This document shows positions 33,313 through 42,667 of a stretch of 63,169 nucleotides of DNA, one piece after another. Positions within the stretch are counted from its first letter, which is position 1; every line of letters begins with the position of its first letter. The translations under genes were made by a program, and so were the position numbers. Below the pieces are notes generated by a model. It did no database searches and had not been told where the DNA came from. It saw only the letters and a list, made by a program, of their open reading frames with translations. Source of the DNA: SIG440 sp045120135 (GTDB taxonomy: Bacteria; Bacillota; Clostridia; Monoglobales; Monoglobaceae). The DNA lies in NCBI GenBank assembly GCA_045120135.1, contig JBGVEN010000005.1:1-63169 (forward strand), written 5' to 3'.

Positions 33313-34820
33313 TATTTTACGGGAGCAACATTCTTGTCCTTAAGAACAACGTCGTGTGCGCCGCCCTCAATGATACTTGTTGCCGAAACAAGTGTCATTT
33401 TCGCATTCTTCTGGAGTTCAGGAATGCTGAGAACGCCACAGTTACACATTGTTGATTTAACCTTGTTGAGGGTAAGTGCAACATTATCCTTCAGGCTTCC
33501 TGCATATGGAACATATGAGTCAACGCCTTCTTCAAACGAAAGCTTTTGCGCTCCGCCCATATCATATCTCTGCCAGTTTCTTGCACGCGCTGAGCCTTCA
33601 CCCCAGTATTCCTTCATATAGTTGCCATTAACCGATACCTTGTTTGACGGACTTTCGTCAAATCTTGCAAAGTATCTACCAAGCATTACAAAATCTGAAC
33701 CCATTGCAAGTGCCAGAGTGATATGGTAATCATGAACAATACCACCATCTGAGCAGATGGGAATATAAATACCTGTTTTTTCAAAGTATTCGTCTCGGGC
33801 AGCTGCAACCTCCTGAACTGCTGTTGCCTGACCTCTGCCTATACCCTTCTGTTCACGGGTAATACAGATTGAACCGCCGCCAATACCGATTTTTATGAAG
33901 TCAGCACCGGCTTCTGCAAGGAACATAAAACCTTCACGGTCAACTACGTTACCTGCACCAACCTTTACGCTATCGCCATACTTGTCACGGATGAACTTAA
34001 GTGTTCTGAGCTGCCATTCTGAAAAGCCCTCAGATGAGTCGATACAAAGCACATCTGCACCTGCTTCAATAAGAGCGGGAACTCTTTCTGCATAGTCACG
34101 GGTATTGATACCTGCACCTACAACATATCTCTTTGAACTGTCAAGAAGCTCTGTCGGGTTTTCCTTGTGTGCGTCATAGTCCTTTCTGAAAACAAAAGCA
34201 ACCAGTCTCTGTTTGTCATCAACGATGGGGAGCGAGTTCAGCTTATTGTCCCAGATAATATCATTTGCAGTCTTAAGGCTTGTGCCCTCGGGCGCATATA
34301 TAAGCTTTGAAAAAGGTGTCATAAATTCTTCTACCTTAGTTGCAGGGTCCATACGGCTTACGCGATAGTCACGGGGTGTTACGATGCCAAGGAGCACGCC
34401 TTCTGCCGTTCCATCTTCTGTAACCGCAACAGTATTGTGACCTGTTTTTTGACGAAGCTCAATCAACTCTGCAAGAGTCTGGTCAGGTCTTATATTCGAG
34501 TCACTTGCCACAAAGCCGGCTTTGTGGTTTTTAACTCTTCTTACCATAGCTGCCTCATCCTCAATCGACTGAGAACCGTAGATGAAAGAAACTCCGCCCT
34601 CTTTCGCAAGCGCAATAGCTAGCTTTTCGCCCGAAACAGACTGCATAATTGCAGATACCATCGGAATATTCATGGTAATTGCTGATTCCTCACCCTTTTT
34701 GAATTTAACAAGAGGGGTTTTAAGGCTGACATTGCTTGTCATACATTCGGCTGAAGAATAACCGGGGACAAGCAGATATTCACTGAAAGTATGTGAAGGT
34801 TCATTAAAGTAATAAGCCAT
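33312..34820 (-). CDS. guaB: IMP dehydrogenase
   Basis: A 502-residue enzyme oxidising IMP to XMP, the committed step to GMP. The catalytic barrel is interrupted by two CBS domains (residues about 110-225). The active-site cysteine lies in GGGSICITREQKG, with GAGNVVDREG before and MLGRYFARFDESP after it. The sequence is of the divergent type found in Clostridia. The start is ATG 34820; a TTG two codons earlier (34826) lies nearer to AGGAG and cannot be excluded. Confidence 0.93.
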   Translation of the reverse strand: MAYYFNEPSHTFSEYLLVPGYSSAECMTSNVSLKTPLVKFKKGEESAITMNIPMVSAIMQSVSGEKLAIALAKEGGVSFIYGSQSIEDEAAMVRRVKNHKAGFVASDSNIRPDQTLAELIELRQKTGHNTVAVTEDGTAEGVLLGIVTPRDYRVSRMDPATKVEEFMTPFSKLIYAPEGTSLKTANDIIWDNKLNSLPIVDDKQRLVAFVFRKDYDAHKENPTELLDSSKRYVVGAGINTRDYAERVPALIEAGADVLCIDSSEGFSEWQLRTLKFIRDKYGDSVKVGAGNVVDREGFMFLAEAGADFIKIGIGGGSICITREQKGIGRGQATAVQEVAAARDEYFEKTGIYIPICSDGGIVHDYHITLALAMGSDFVMLGRYFARFDESPSNKVSVNGNYMKEYWGEGSARARNWQRYDMGGAQKLSFEEGVDSYVPYAGSLKDNVALTLNKVKSTMCNCGVLSIPELQKNAKMTLVSATSIIEGGAHDVVLKDKNVAPVK

Positions 34821-34863
34821 TTTCAAAGGTCTCCTATCCTGTGTATTTTGTTATTATCATATT

Positions 34864-34892
34864 ATTATATACTATTTTTCGCTAAAAAGCAA
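34864..34892 (-). promoter_or_regulatory. Sigma-A promoter of guaB
   Basis: On the minus strand TTGCTT, 17 bases, TATAAT. Confidence 0.75.
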
Positions 34893-34917
34893 GTATTCAT
34901 AGCGTTTTTATCGAAAA

Positions 34918-36102
34918 TTATAATTCCATACAAGAATACGCCACATTTCTAAGCCGCGGCTGATAATAATCCTCCTGAGGATTGAGCATGTGATGTGCAT
35001 AAAACAGTGAGAATTCGCAGTCCGGGTCAACAAGCATTGTAGCGCCTGCTGCACCGCCCCAACCGAATTCACCCAATGAACCAATTGAGCCACCGGCTGC
35101 TTTATCAATCATTGTACGGACTCCAAGTCCGTAGCCATATCCTTTAAGCTGCGACCAACTAAAAGTAGTTATCTGTTCTTTGCTTAACTGGTTTTTTCGC
35201 ATAAGATCAATCGTACCGGGAGACAAAATTCTTTCACCAGTACCTCCCTTACCTCCCATTGCAAGAGCGTTGCCGAGCTTTGCATAGTCCGGCACCGAAA
35301 CAGCAATCCCTGCTCCTCCGCTGTCATAATTTTCGCCCATACCATGACCGTGCGCTATATCCTTATCAAGCTTCTGCCAGTATCCGTCACCACCAGAATT
35401 CATCTGTGCCGCAACAATATCTTCTGTCGGGCATCCTGTTACATAGTCATACTGACTTGCCATTTTTTCCTTAACCGACTCGGGACGCTGATAGTAAACT
35501 TCTGTAACTCCTAACGGTTCAAATATATTCGTTTTTACATAGTCCGAAAATCGTTGTCCGGAGATAACTTCAACCGCTGCCGCCAGAACATCGTGGCAAA
35601 GGCTGTACTGCCATCTTGTCCCGGGTTCAAAACTGAGCGGGTCTTGGGCAATGCATTTAGCGACCTTAACGGTATCCATTTTACCACCTGTAAGTTCACG
35701 GGCTTTTTTTATACCATTCGTGTCAAAATTATACGTAAGACCTGCCGTCATCGTAAAAAGATGCCGCATTGTAATTGGTTTTTCTGCCTTTTTTATATCT
35801 CCATTATCCGTTTTTACGCAAACATCACGATATTCGGGAATAAAGCTGTATAGCGGGTCGTCAAGCAAGAAAAGGCCCTTTTCATACAACTGCAGAGCCG
35901 CTGTTATCGTTGTAATTTTCGAACAGGAATAAATATTAAGAAGTTCGTCACCGGTCATAGGAGTCTTACTTTCCACATCAGAATAGCCGGAACTATACCT
36001 GAAAACCTCATTACCTTTATGATAGACAGATATCGAATTCCCTGGCATACGCCAGTTTGTGAGTCTGTCCATAAAGTCTTTCATTAACTGAAAATTCATC
36101 AT
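34918..36102 (-). CDS. Serine hydrolase of the beta-lactamase/family VIII esterase fold (copy 2)
   Basis: A 394-residue protein of the class C beta-lactamase fold. The nucleophile motif SxxK is S59-C-S-K62; the second motif is YSL (residues 166-168, in WQYSLCHDVL). The usual KTG box is replaced by WGG in GEFGWGGAAG, as in family VIII esterases such as EstB. No signal peptide is present, so a cytoplasmic esterase or peptidase is more likely than a secreted penicillinase. It follows its paralog after 11 bases. Two adjacent ATGs (36102 and 36099) could be the start. Confidence 0.88.
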   Translation of the reverse strand: MMNFQLMKDFMDRLTNWRMPGNSISVYHKGNEVFRYSSGYSDVESKTPMTGDELLNIYSCSKITTITAALQLYEKGLFLLDDPLYSFIPEYRDVCVKTDNGDIKKAEKPITMRHLFTMTAGLTYNFDTNGIKKARELTGGKMDTVKVAKCIAQDPLSFEPGTRWQYSLCHDVLAAAVEVISGQRFSDYVKTNIFEPLGVTEVYYQRPESVKEKMASQYDYVTGCPTEDIVAAQMNSGGDGYWQKLDKDIAHGHGMGENYDSGGAGIAVSVPDYAKLGNALAMGGKGGTGERILSPGTIDLMRKNQLSKEQITTFSWSQLKGYGYGLGVRTMIDKAAGGSIGSLGEFGWGGAAGATMLVDPDCEFSLFYAHHMLNPQEDYYQPRLRNVAYSCMEL

Positions 36103-36113
36103 TCATCACCCGC

Positions 36114-37280
36114 TTATAAATCAATACACTTATACACAATATTTCTGAGTCTGGGGATTGCATAGTCCATATCCAGATTGGTTGAGAGGACATGCTGCGC
36201 GTAAAAGAATCCTACATTTGCCTCCGGGTCAATCAGAGAGAGGGCACCTGCTGCACCGTCCCAGCCAAATTCACCAATTGAGCTCAGCGAGCCGCCCTTC
36301 GCCTTGTCCATCATTGTGCGGACTCCCAGGCCATAACCGTAACCGCTGAATCTTTTGTTGATTCCGTTATCAATTTCACTCAGTCTGTGGTCTGCAAACT
36401 GATTCTGACGAAGAAGGTCAACCGAACCCCTGGAAAGAATGCGCTCACCGTTGGGACATTTACCGTAGTTTGCCATAGCATTTGTAAACTTGGCATATTC
36501 CGCCGGTGCAATAGCCAAGCCTGCACCGCCACAATCGTAGTCCTCGCCGAATATGTATGCCGGAATTTTGCTGACAACTTTATATTCTGCCTGCCTGGTT
36601 AAATCAAACTCACTGGGATTTACATATTCGTAATGGATTGCAATTCTTTTAAGGACTGAGTCGGGTCTGTCGTAATGTGCATCCTTAATTTCAAGTGGCT
36701 TGAATATGTTCTCTTCCACATACTCCGAAAATCTCTTACCCGAAATAATCTCAACAACAGCCGCCAGAACATCGTGACAGAGACTATATTTGTAGTGCTC
36801 ACCCGGTTCGAATAAAAGCGGGTCTTTAACAAGACATTTCGCAACTGTAACAGTATCCATTCTGCCGTTTGTCTGCCGTCTTGCCTCGGCTATTGCATCG
36901 CTCTCAAGCTCATAGGAAAGCCCTGCTGACATTGTAAAGAGATGCCGCATTGTAATTGGTTTTTCGGCCTTCTTAAACTCTCCGTCTGCCGTTTTTACAT
37001 ACATTTCACGGTATTCAGGAATAAAACTATACAGCGGGTCATCAAGCAAAAATTCACCTTTTTCATAAAGCTGCATTGCCGCAGTTACCGTAATCGGTTT
37101 TGAACAGGAATAAACATTAAAAAGTTCGTTTCCTGTCATAACAGTTTTATTTTCCAAATCAGAATAGCCCGAGCTGTATCGGAAAACTTCCTCATTATTA
37201 TGATAAATAACCATTGCGTTGCCCGGGGTTCTGGTATTTGCTAGCTTATCCAAAAAATCCATTAACGGCGTAAAATTCAT
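36114..37280 (-). CDS. Serine hydrolase of the beta-lactamase/family VIII esterase fold (copy 1)
   Basis: A 388-residue paralog of the next gene, similar over its whole length (NVYSCSKPITVTAAMQLYEKG, YKYSLCHDVLAAVVEIISGKRFSEYV). The motifs are SCSK, YSL and WDG in FGWDGAAG. The WDG in place of WGG may change the substrate range. No signal peptide. The start is the ATG after GGAGGTG; an upstream in-frame TTG lies within that site. It comes after the kdgK terminator, so the pair is probably its own unit. Confidence 0.87.
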   Translation of the reverse strand: MNFTPLMDFLDKLANTRTPGNAMVIYHNNEEVFRYSSGYSDLENKTVMTGNELFNVYSCSKPITVTAAMQLYEKGEFLLDDPLYSFIPEYREMYVKTADGEFKKAEKPITMRHLFTMSAGLSYELESDAIAEARRQTNGRMDTVTVAKCLVKDPLLFEPGEHYKYSLCHDVLAAVVEIISGKRFSEYVEENIFKPLEIKDAHYDRPDSVLKRIAIHYEYVNPSEFDLTRQAEYKVVSKIPAYIFGEDYDCGGAGLAIAPAEYAKFTNAMANYGKCPNGERILSRGSVDLLRQNQFADHRLSEIDNGINKRFSGYGYGLGVRTMMDKAKGGSLSSIGEFGWDGAAGALSLIDPEANVGFFYAQHVLSTNLDMDYAIPRLRNIVYKCIDL

Positions 37281-37335
37281 AGCTGACACCTCCAAAAAGC
37301 TTTACAATATTATACACTATTTGTATATAAAAATC

Positions 37336-37365
37336 AAGAGCATACGAATCTTTCCGTATGCTCTT
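37336..37365 (-). terminator. Terminator of the hexuronate operon
   Basis: On the minus strand AAGAGCATACG pairs with CGTATGCTCTT around eight bases and is followed by GATTTTTA, 13 bases after the kdgK stop. Confidence 0.85.
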
Positions 37366-37377
37366 TAAAGCTTTTAT

Positions 37378-38481
37378 TTATCTCTGTACTCTTGCGCCAG
37401 CACCACCCATAATAGCTTCAACTTCCTTTTTGTTTGCCATTGTGGTGTCACCGGGGGTTGTCATTGCAAGTGCACCATGTGCTGCGCCGTAATTCACTGC
37501 AAGTTCAGGATCACCTGTTGTCATAAGTCCGTAAACAAGACCTGATGCGAATGAATCTCCGCCTCCAACTCTGTCCATGATTTCAAGGCCCTTGTAGTCT
37601 TTTGCCTTATAAACCTCACCGTTTGCCCAGCAAATTGCACTCCAGTCATTAACAGTTGCGGTTTTAACCTCACGGAGTGTTGTTGCGATAACCTTGAAGT
37701 TAGGATATGCTTTTGCAGCTTCAGCAATCATCTTTTTGTATCCATCAAGGTTAAGTTCCTTAAGGTTTTCGTCATTGCCCTCAACCTTAAGTCCGAGACA
37801 AGCTGTAAAGTCTTCCTCGTTACCAATCATAACATCAACGTACTTCGCAATTTCCTTATTTACTTCCTGTGCCTTTTCAAGACCACCGATTGCACTCCAC
37901 ATTGATGGACGGTAGTTAAGGTCATAGGAAATGATTGTTCCGTACTTTTTAGCAGTCTTAACTGCAGCAAGAACAGTTTCGCAAGACTGGTCAGAAAGTG
38001 CTGCATAAATACCGCCTGTGTGCAGCCAGCGAACACCAAGTGTGCCGAATATGTATTCGAAGTCAAAATCCTCGGGGGTTGCTTTTGAAATTGCGGTATT
38101 TGCTCTATCGGAGCAACCTACTGCGCCACGGATTCCGTAGCCGCGTTCTGTGAAGTTGAGGCCATTTCTGCAAATTCTACCAATTCCGTCAGTTTTCATC
38201 CAATGAATAAGTGATGTATCAACGCCGCCCTGCTCAATAAAGTCTTCCATAAGATATCCAACTTCATTTTCAGCAAAAGCTGTTATAACAGCAGTATCCA
38301 TCTTAAAACATTTGTGGAGACCGCGGATAACATTATATTCGCCGCCGCCTTCCCATGCTCTGAAGTTTCTTGCGGTTCTGATTCTTCCCTCACCCGGGTC
38401 GAGTCTGAGCATAACCTCACCCAGAGAAACCGCATCAAATTTACAATCTTTTTTATCTTTTAAATTCAGGTTTACATTCAT
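37378..38481 (-). CDS. kdgK: 2-Keto-3-deoxygluconate kinase (PfkB family)
   Basis: A 367-residue sugar kinase of the ribokinase/PfkB fold. It has the N-terminal substrate region SLGEVMLRLDPGEGRIRTA, the WEGGGEYN motif and the catalytic-base motif DRVGGGDSFASGLVYGL near residue 300. Within this operon it most likely phosphorylates 2-keto-3-deoxy-D-gluconate to KDPG, the substrate of the aldolase encoded just upstream. It is somewhat longer than E. coli KdgK (309), a feature of this Firmicute subgroup. Last gene of the operon. Confidence 0.88.
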   Translation of the reverse strand: MNVNLNLKDKKDCKFDAVSLGEVMLRLDPGEGRIRTARNFRAWEGGGEYNVIRGLHKCFKMDTAVITAFAENEVGYLMEDFIEQGGVDTSLIHWMKTDGIGRICRNGLNFTERGYGIRGAVGCSDRANTAISKATPEDFDFEYIFGTLGVRWLHTGGIYAALSDQSCETVLAAVKTAKKYGTIISYDLNYRPSMWSAIGGLEKAQEVNKEIAKYVDVMIGNEEDFTACLGLKVEGNDENLKELNLDGYKKMIAEAAKAYPNFKVIATTLREVKTATVNDWSAICWANGEVYKAKDYKGLEIMDRVGGGDSFASGLVYGLMTTGDPELAVNYGAAHGALAMTTPGDTTMANKKEVEAIMGGAGARVQR

Positions 38482-38493
38482 TTTTATTCTCCT

Positions 38494-39132
38494 TTATGCA
38501 CGAATACTTTTAACAAGTTCAACTGCTTCTTTTGTCAGTACTGTTATCTCATCAAATTTACCCTCTGCAATCAGGTCACCCTTAACCATCCAGCTTCCGC
38601 CGCAACATACAATATTGCTGCAAGAGAGATATTCTGATAGGTTCTTTGCGCTGATTCCGCCTGTGGGCATAAACTTAACCATTCCGTAAGGTGCACCCAT
38701 TGCCTTAATCATTGCAACTCCGCCTGCCTGTTCTGCAGGGAAGAACTTGATAACCTTGAGTCCGCGTTTAACAGCCTGAGCAACCTCTGAGGGAGTAATG
38801 CAGCCGGGGAAAACAGGAATGTTCTTTCCAAGACAGTAGTCCACAATCTCGGGGTCAAAGCCGGGGCTTACAATAAACTTTGCACCTGCACCAACTGCTC
38901 TGTCAACCTGTTCAATTGTGAGAACTGTTCCGGCACCGACGAGCATATCGGGATATTTTTCAGACATAAGTCTGATAGATTCTTCTGCTGCATCGGTACG
39001 GAAAGTAACCTCTGCACACGAAAGTCCACCCGCATAAAGTGCATCCGCAAGAGGGATTGCATCTTCCACATTTTTAAGTACAACAACCGGCACAACGCCG
39101 TATTCTTCTAAAATTTGTTCCATTGCTTTCAT
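38494..39132 (-). CDS. eda: KDPG aldolase (bifunctional with 4-hydroxy-2-oxoglutarate aldolase)
   Basis: A 212-residue class I aldolase that splits 2-keto-3-deoxy-6-phosphogluconate into pyruvate and glyceraldehyde-3-phosphate. The Schiff-base lysine is K129 in VIKFFPAEQAGG; the acid-base glutamate is E41 in AEVTFRT; GAGTVLT and PTGGIS are also present. GGAGG precedes the ATG. It sits between the SDR reductase and kdgK, 12 bases before the latter. Confidence 0.95.
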   Translation of the reverse strand: MKAMEQILEEYGVVPVVVLKNVEDAIPLADALYAGGLSCAEVTFRTDAAEESIRLMSEKYPDMLVGAGTVLTIEQVDRAVGAGAKFIVSPGFDPEIVDYCLGKNIPVFPGCITPSEVAQAVKRGLKVIKFFPAEQAGGVAMIKAMGAPYGMVKFMPTGGISAKNLSEYLSCSNIVCCGGSWMVKGDLIAEGKFDEITVLTKEAVELVKSIRA

Positions 39133-39153
39133 ATCAACAACCTCCGTTCTTAA

Positions 39154-39987
39154 TTATACGCCGCTGTACGCGTTAAAGCCGCCGTCAACGGGAACAACAA
39201 CACCTGTAACAAAACCTGAAGCATCGTCGTCTGTCAGCCACTTAAGTGTGCCGAGAAGCTCTTCGGGCTTACCAAATCTGTTCATAGGAGTTGCAGCAAG
39301 AATTTTCTGTGTTCTTGCTGTGGGGTTGCCTGCTTCATCAAAAAGAAGTGCCTTATTCTGTGCAGTTACAAAGAATCCGGGAGCAATTGCATTAACACGG
39401 ATATTTGCATTTGCAAAATGAACAGAGAGCCACTGTGTGAAGTTTGAAACAGCTGCCTTTGCGCCGCTGTATGCAGGAATCTTTGTAAGGGGACAGAATG
39501 CGTTCATTGATGAAACATTGATGATGCTACCGCCATTTCCGTCAATCATATCCATTGCAAACACCTGTGTGGGAAGGAGTGTGCCAAGGAAGTTGAGGTT
39601 GAACACAAATTCAATACCTGAGGGGTCAAGGTCAAAAAACGAAACAACTGATTCATCAAGGATATCTTCCTTTTTGAAGTATTCGTTGGTTGTTGTGCCC
39701 TTGGGATTGTTGCCGCCTGCACCGTTAATAAGGATATCGCACTTGCCGAAGTCCTTATTGATTTCTGCCTTAACAGCTTCAAGTTCTTCCTTTTTGAGCA
39801 CGTTTGCCGCATAGCCTTTTGCTGTGCCACCTGCTGCCACGATTTCGTTTGCAACTGCGTCTGCTGCCTCTTTCTTCAGGTCAAGGATTGCAACCTTTGC
39901 GCCCAAAGATGCCATATACTTTGCGAAAGCGCCACAGAGGACACCGCCGCCGCCTGTAATTACTACTGTTTTGTTGTTATATTCCAT
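39154..39987 (-). CDS. SDR-type D-mannonate oxidoreductase (fructuronate reductase)
   Basis: A 277-residue short-chain dehydrogenase. It has the cofactor motif TGGGGVLCGAFAKYMAS, INGAGGNNP, the active-site SSMNAFCP...YSGAKAA (S, Y, K triad) and the end VTGVVVPVDGGFNAYSGV. In Bacillus the uxuB gene (yjmF) encodes an SDR of this size, unlike the long-chain enzyme of E. coli. Its position between uxaC and eda supports reduction of D-fructuronate to D-mannonate. Gluconate 5-dehydrogenase is the closest alternative. Confidence 0.87.
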   Translation of the reverse strand: MEYNNKTVVITGGGGVLCGAFAKYMASLGAKVAILDLKKEAADAVANEIVAAGGTAKGYAANVLKKEELEAVKAEINKDFGKCDILINGAGGNNPKGTTTNEYFKKEDILDESVVSFFDLDPSGIEFVFNLNFLGTLLPTQVFAMDMIDGNGGSIINVSSMNAFCPLTKIPAYSGAKAAVSNFTQWLSVHFANANIRVNAIAPGFFVTAQNKALLFDEAGNPTARTQKILAATPMNRFGKPEELLGTLKWLTDDDASGFVTGVVVPVDGGFNAYSGV

Positions 39988-40023
39988 TTTTATCCATTCC
40001 TTTCTGTATTGAGCTCAAGTTAT

Positions 40024-40217
40024 AAAAATTTGCTTAGATTTCCGCTTTGCATCGAGCGGTGCTGTGCTTTGTGCGTTTTTTAAGTAAAAATGCTTCGCAT
40101 TTTTCTAAACAGTAAAATGTTCTCACATTTTTACAAACTTACGCTATCAATATGCCACCGGCATATTGACTTGACGCTCCAGCCCCGAGCAAAAAGCGGT
40201 AAGATGTGTAAATTTTT
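40024..40217. repeat. Structured intergenic element, long copy
   Basis: It lies in the 243-base gap between uxaC and the SDR gene. Outer arms 40024-40048 and 40193-40217 pair almost fully; a tandem G.A/A.G mismatch lies at 37-38 against 203-204 (last digits of position). It shares CGAGCGGTGCTGT, CTTTGTG and GCCCCGAGCAAAAAG with the element at 61801. Between the shared blocks lies an extra segment of about 100 bases with three hairpins (40086-40104, 40113-40132 and 40148-40168, the last CAATATGCC/GGCATATTG). No reading frame is credible here. Confidence 0.75.
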
Positions 40218-40230
40218 TAACTTGCAGCCT

Positions 40231-41616
40231 CTACATGAAAAATCTTTCTGCGTTATTCGCACATATATTCTGCACAAGCTTTTTCAAAATCTTTTCGTCA
40301 TTTGTGAACATTTCGTCCTCAACCCATTGACCGATAATATTACAGAGAATTCTTCTGAAATATTCATGACGGGGGTATGACAAAAGGCTTCTGGAATCTG
40401 TCAGCATGCCGACAAACGATGCAAGTGCACCTTCGTTTGCAAGACATTTAATCTGCGCTTCCATACCATCAATGTTATCAAGGAACCACCATGCAGAGCC
40501 AAGCTGAATTTTTCCTGCAATTTCCTCACCTTGGAAACAACCCATAAGTGTTGCAAGAGTGATGTTATCCTTGCCGTTTAATGAATACAGAATTGTCTTG
40601 GGCAGCATATTCTTTTGTTCAAGATGATCCATAAACTTTGAAAGCTTGAAAATACCGAATGTATCTGCAACGCTGTCGTGACCGCTGTCGGCACCAAGCA
40701 TTTTAAATACCCTTGTATTGTTGTTACGGATAACGCCCATATGCATCTGCAGAACAATATTATGCTTTGCATACTCTTCAGCAAGGAACAGTAAAAGTCC
40801 TGTTTTGTACTTTTCAATATCCTCGCAGGAAACCTTTTTCCCCTTAAGTACCGCCTTGAAAATCTTGTCAATTTCCTTATCGGTTGCAGGCAGATACGGA
40901 ACAGTTTCCATCCCGTGGTCTGCCGCACGGCATCCCATTTCGCAGAAAAATTCCATTTTTTCAAGAAGAACCGATTTCAAATCTGCATAGCACAGAATTT
41001 CACGATTTGCCGATTTTGCCAACTTTTCAATATATTCCTTAAATCCGTCAAGCTCTATATTTACAGCTTTATCAGGACGATATGTGGGGACTACCACGGT
41101 ATCAAAATCGGGAATATCACGGATTATTCTGTGGTATTCAAGTGAATCTGCCGGATCGTCGGTTGTGCCGATAAGTTCAACATTTGAGCGCTTAATCAGT
41201 TTGCGCGCGGTAAATTCTCCGCTTTTAATAATTTCACAGGTTTTCTCCCAAATTCTTTCAGCGCTTTCCTCTGTGAGATACTCGTCAATATCAAAATATC
41301 TCTTGAGTTCCAGCTGAGTCCAGTGGTATAGAGGGTTGCCTGCCGCATAGCCTATCGCTGATGCCCACGCCTTAAAGCGTTCAAAATCACTTGCATCGCC
41401 TGTTATGTACTTTTCTTCAATACCCATACTGCGCATAAAACGCCATTTGTAATGGTCACCATAAAGCCAAATCTGGGTAATATTTTCAAAGCTTCTGTCC
41501 TCGGCAATATCCTTGGGGTCAAGGTGGCAATGATAGTCAACAATCGGCATATCCTTTGCATAGCTATCGTAAAGATGCTGTGCAGTTTTTGTTTTTAAAA
41601 GAAAGCTCTCTTTCAT
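40231..41616 (-). CDS. uxaC: Glucuronate isomerase (uronate isomerase)
   Basis: A 461-residue metal-dependent isomerase of the amidohydrolase fold that converts D-glucuronate to D-fructuronate or D-galacturonate to D-tagaturonate. Signatures are VDYHCHLDPKDIAEDRSF, the segment TTDDPADSLEYH, LQMHMGVIRNNNTRVF and the C-terminal MLTDSRSLLSYPRHEYFRRIL. The start is at the ATG after AAAGGTGAT; an in-frame upstream codon (41694) would overlap uxuA. It is 13 bases after uxuA. With uxuA present and no tagaturonate genes visible, glucuronate is the likely substrate. Confidence 0.95.
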   Translation of the reverse strand: MKESFLLKTKTAQHLYDSYAKDMPIVDYHCHLDPKDIAEDRSFENITQIWLYGDHYKWRFMRSMGIEEKYITGDASDFERFKAWASAIGYAAGNPLYHWTQLELKRYFDIDEYLTEESAERIWEKTCEIIKSGEFTARKLIKRSNVELIGTTDDPADSLEYHRIIRDIPDFDTVVVPTYRPDKAVNIELDGFKEYIEKLAKSANREILCYADLKSVLLEKMEFFCEMGCRAADHGMETVPYLPATDKEIDKIFKAVLKGKKVSCEDIEKYKTGLLLFLAEEYAKHNIVLQMHMGVIRNNNTRVFKMLGADSGHDSVADTFGIFKLSKFMDHLEQKNMLPKTILYSLNGKDNITLATLMGCFQGEEIAGKIQLGSAWWFLDNIDGMEAQIKCLANEGALASFVGMLTDSRSLLSYPRHEYFRRILCNIIGQWVEDEMFTNDEKILKKLVQNICANNAERFFM

Positions 41617-41629
41617 TATTCCATCACCT

Positions 41630-42667
41630 TTATCTATTTTTTTCGAGTGTTTCCCAGATACCTGCCATATACATCGCACCAAGCGCTCTGTCATAGAGAC
41701 CGTAACCGGGTTTACCTGTTTCGCCCCAAATCATTCTGCCGTGGTCGGGACGGAGATAACCCTTAAATCCTGTTTCGTGGTATGCCTTAAGGATTTCAAC
41801 AACATCAAGTGAACCGCATTCTGAAAGGTGACCACTCTCTTCAAATGAGCCGTCTTCCAGAATCTTGATATTTCTTACGTGAGCAAAGTGAATTCTGCCC
41901 ATTGCGCCATACTTTTTAACCATTGCAGTATAGTCATTGAACTTAGCGCAGCCCAAAGAACCGCTGCAGAGTGTAAGTCCGTGATGAACATCGTCGTAAA
42001 GGCTAAGGAATCTATCGATATTCTCCTCTGTTGTGATAATTCTCGGAATACCGAAAATAGGCCACGGCGGATCATCCGGATGAATTGCCATATTAACATC
42101 ACATTCAGCAGCAACGGGAATAATTTCCTTAATAAAGTATTCGAGATTGCTCCAAAGACCTTCCTCACCGATTGCCTTATACTTTTCGATAAGACCGCTC
42201 ATCTCGTCAGGTGTATATGATGCATCCCAACCTGGAAGTGTCATCTTTGTGGGGTCCATCTTGTCAACGTCTTCCTTGTAGTAAACGAGGGCATTTGAAC
42301 CATCGGGAAGAGGCTGGTCAAGTCTGGAACGTGTCCAGTCGAATACCGGCATAAAGTTGTAGCAGATACACTTAACGCCTGCCTTTGCCAGTCTTCTGAT
42401 ATTTTCCTTATAGTTATCGATATAAAGCTGATAATTACCCTGACGAAGCTTGATGTCCTCGTGAACGGGAACACTCTCGATAACCTCCATCTCTAAGCCC
42501 TTATCATTACAAGACTTTTTGAGCTTTGCAATTTCTTCCTCAGGCCAAACCTCGCCTACAGGAACAGAGTATACCGCTGTAACTACACCTGTCATACAGG
42601 GTATCTGTCTGATTTTGTCCAGGGTAACGGGATCGTCTTCGCCGTACCAACGGAATGTCATTTTCAT
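41630..42667 (-). CDS. uxuA: Mannonate dehydratase
   Basis: A 345-residue enzyme that dehydrates D-mannonate to 2-keto-3-deoxygluconate. It starts with MKMTFRWYGEDDPVTLDKIRQI (only the first part is quoted as the signature RWYGEDDPV) and has CYNFMPVFDWTRS, MAIHPDDPPWPIFGIPRI, GSLGC and RPDHGRMIWGE, all typical of UxuA. Its ATG overlaps the stop of the Gfo/Idh gene in ATGA, so the two are coupled. Confidence 0.96.
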   Translation of the reverse strand: MKMTFRWYGEDDPVTLDKIRQIPCMTGVVTAVYSVPVGEVWPEEEIAKLKKSCNDKGLEMEVIESVPVHEDIKLRQGNYQLYIDNYKENIRRLAKAGVKCICYNFMPVFDWTRSRLDQPLPDGSNALVYYKEDVDKMDPTKMTLPGWDASYTPDEMSGLIEKYKAIGEEGLWSNLEYFIKEIIPVAAECDVNMAIHPDDPPWPIFGIPRIITTEENIDRFLSLYDDVHHGLTLCSGSLGCAKFNDYTAMVKKYGAMGRIHFAHVRNIKILEDGSFEESGHLSECGSLDVVEILKAYHETGFKGYLRPDHGRMIWGETGKPGYGLYDRALGAMYMAGIWETLEKNR

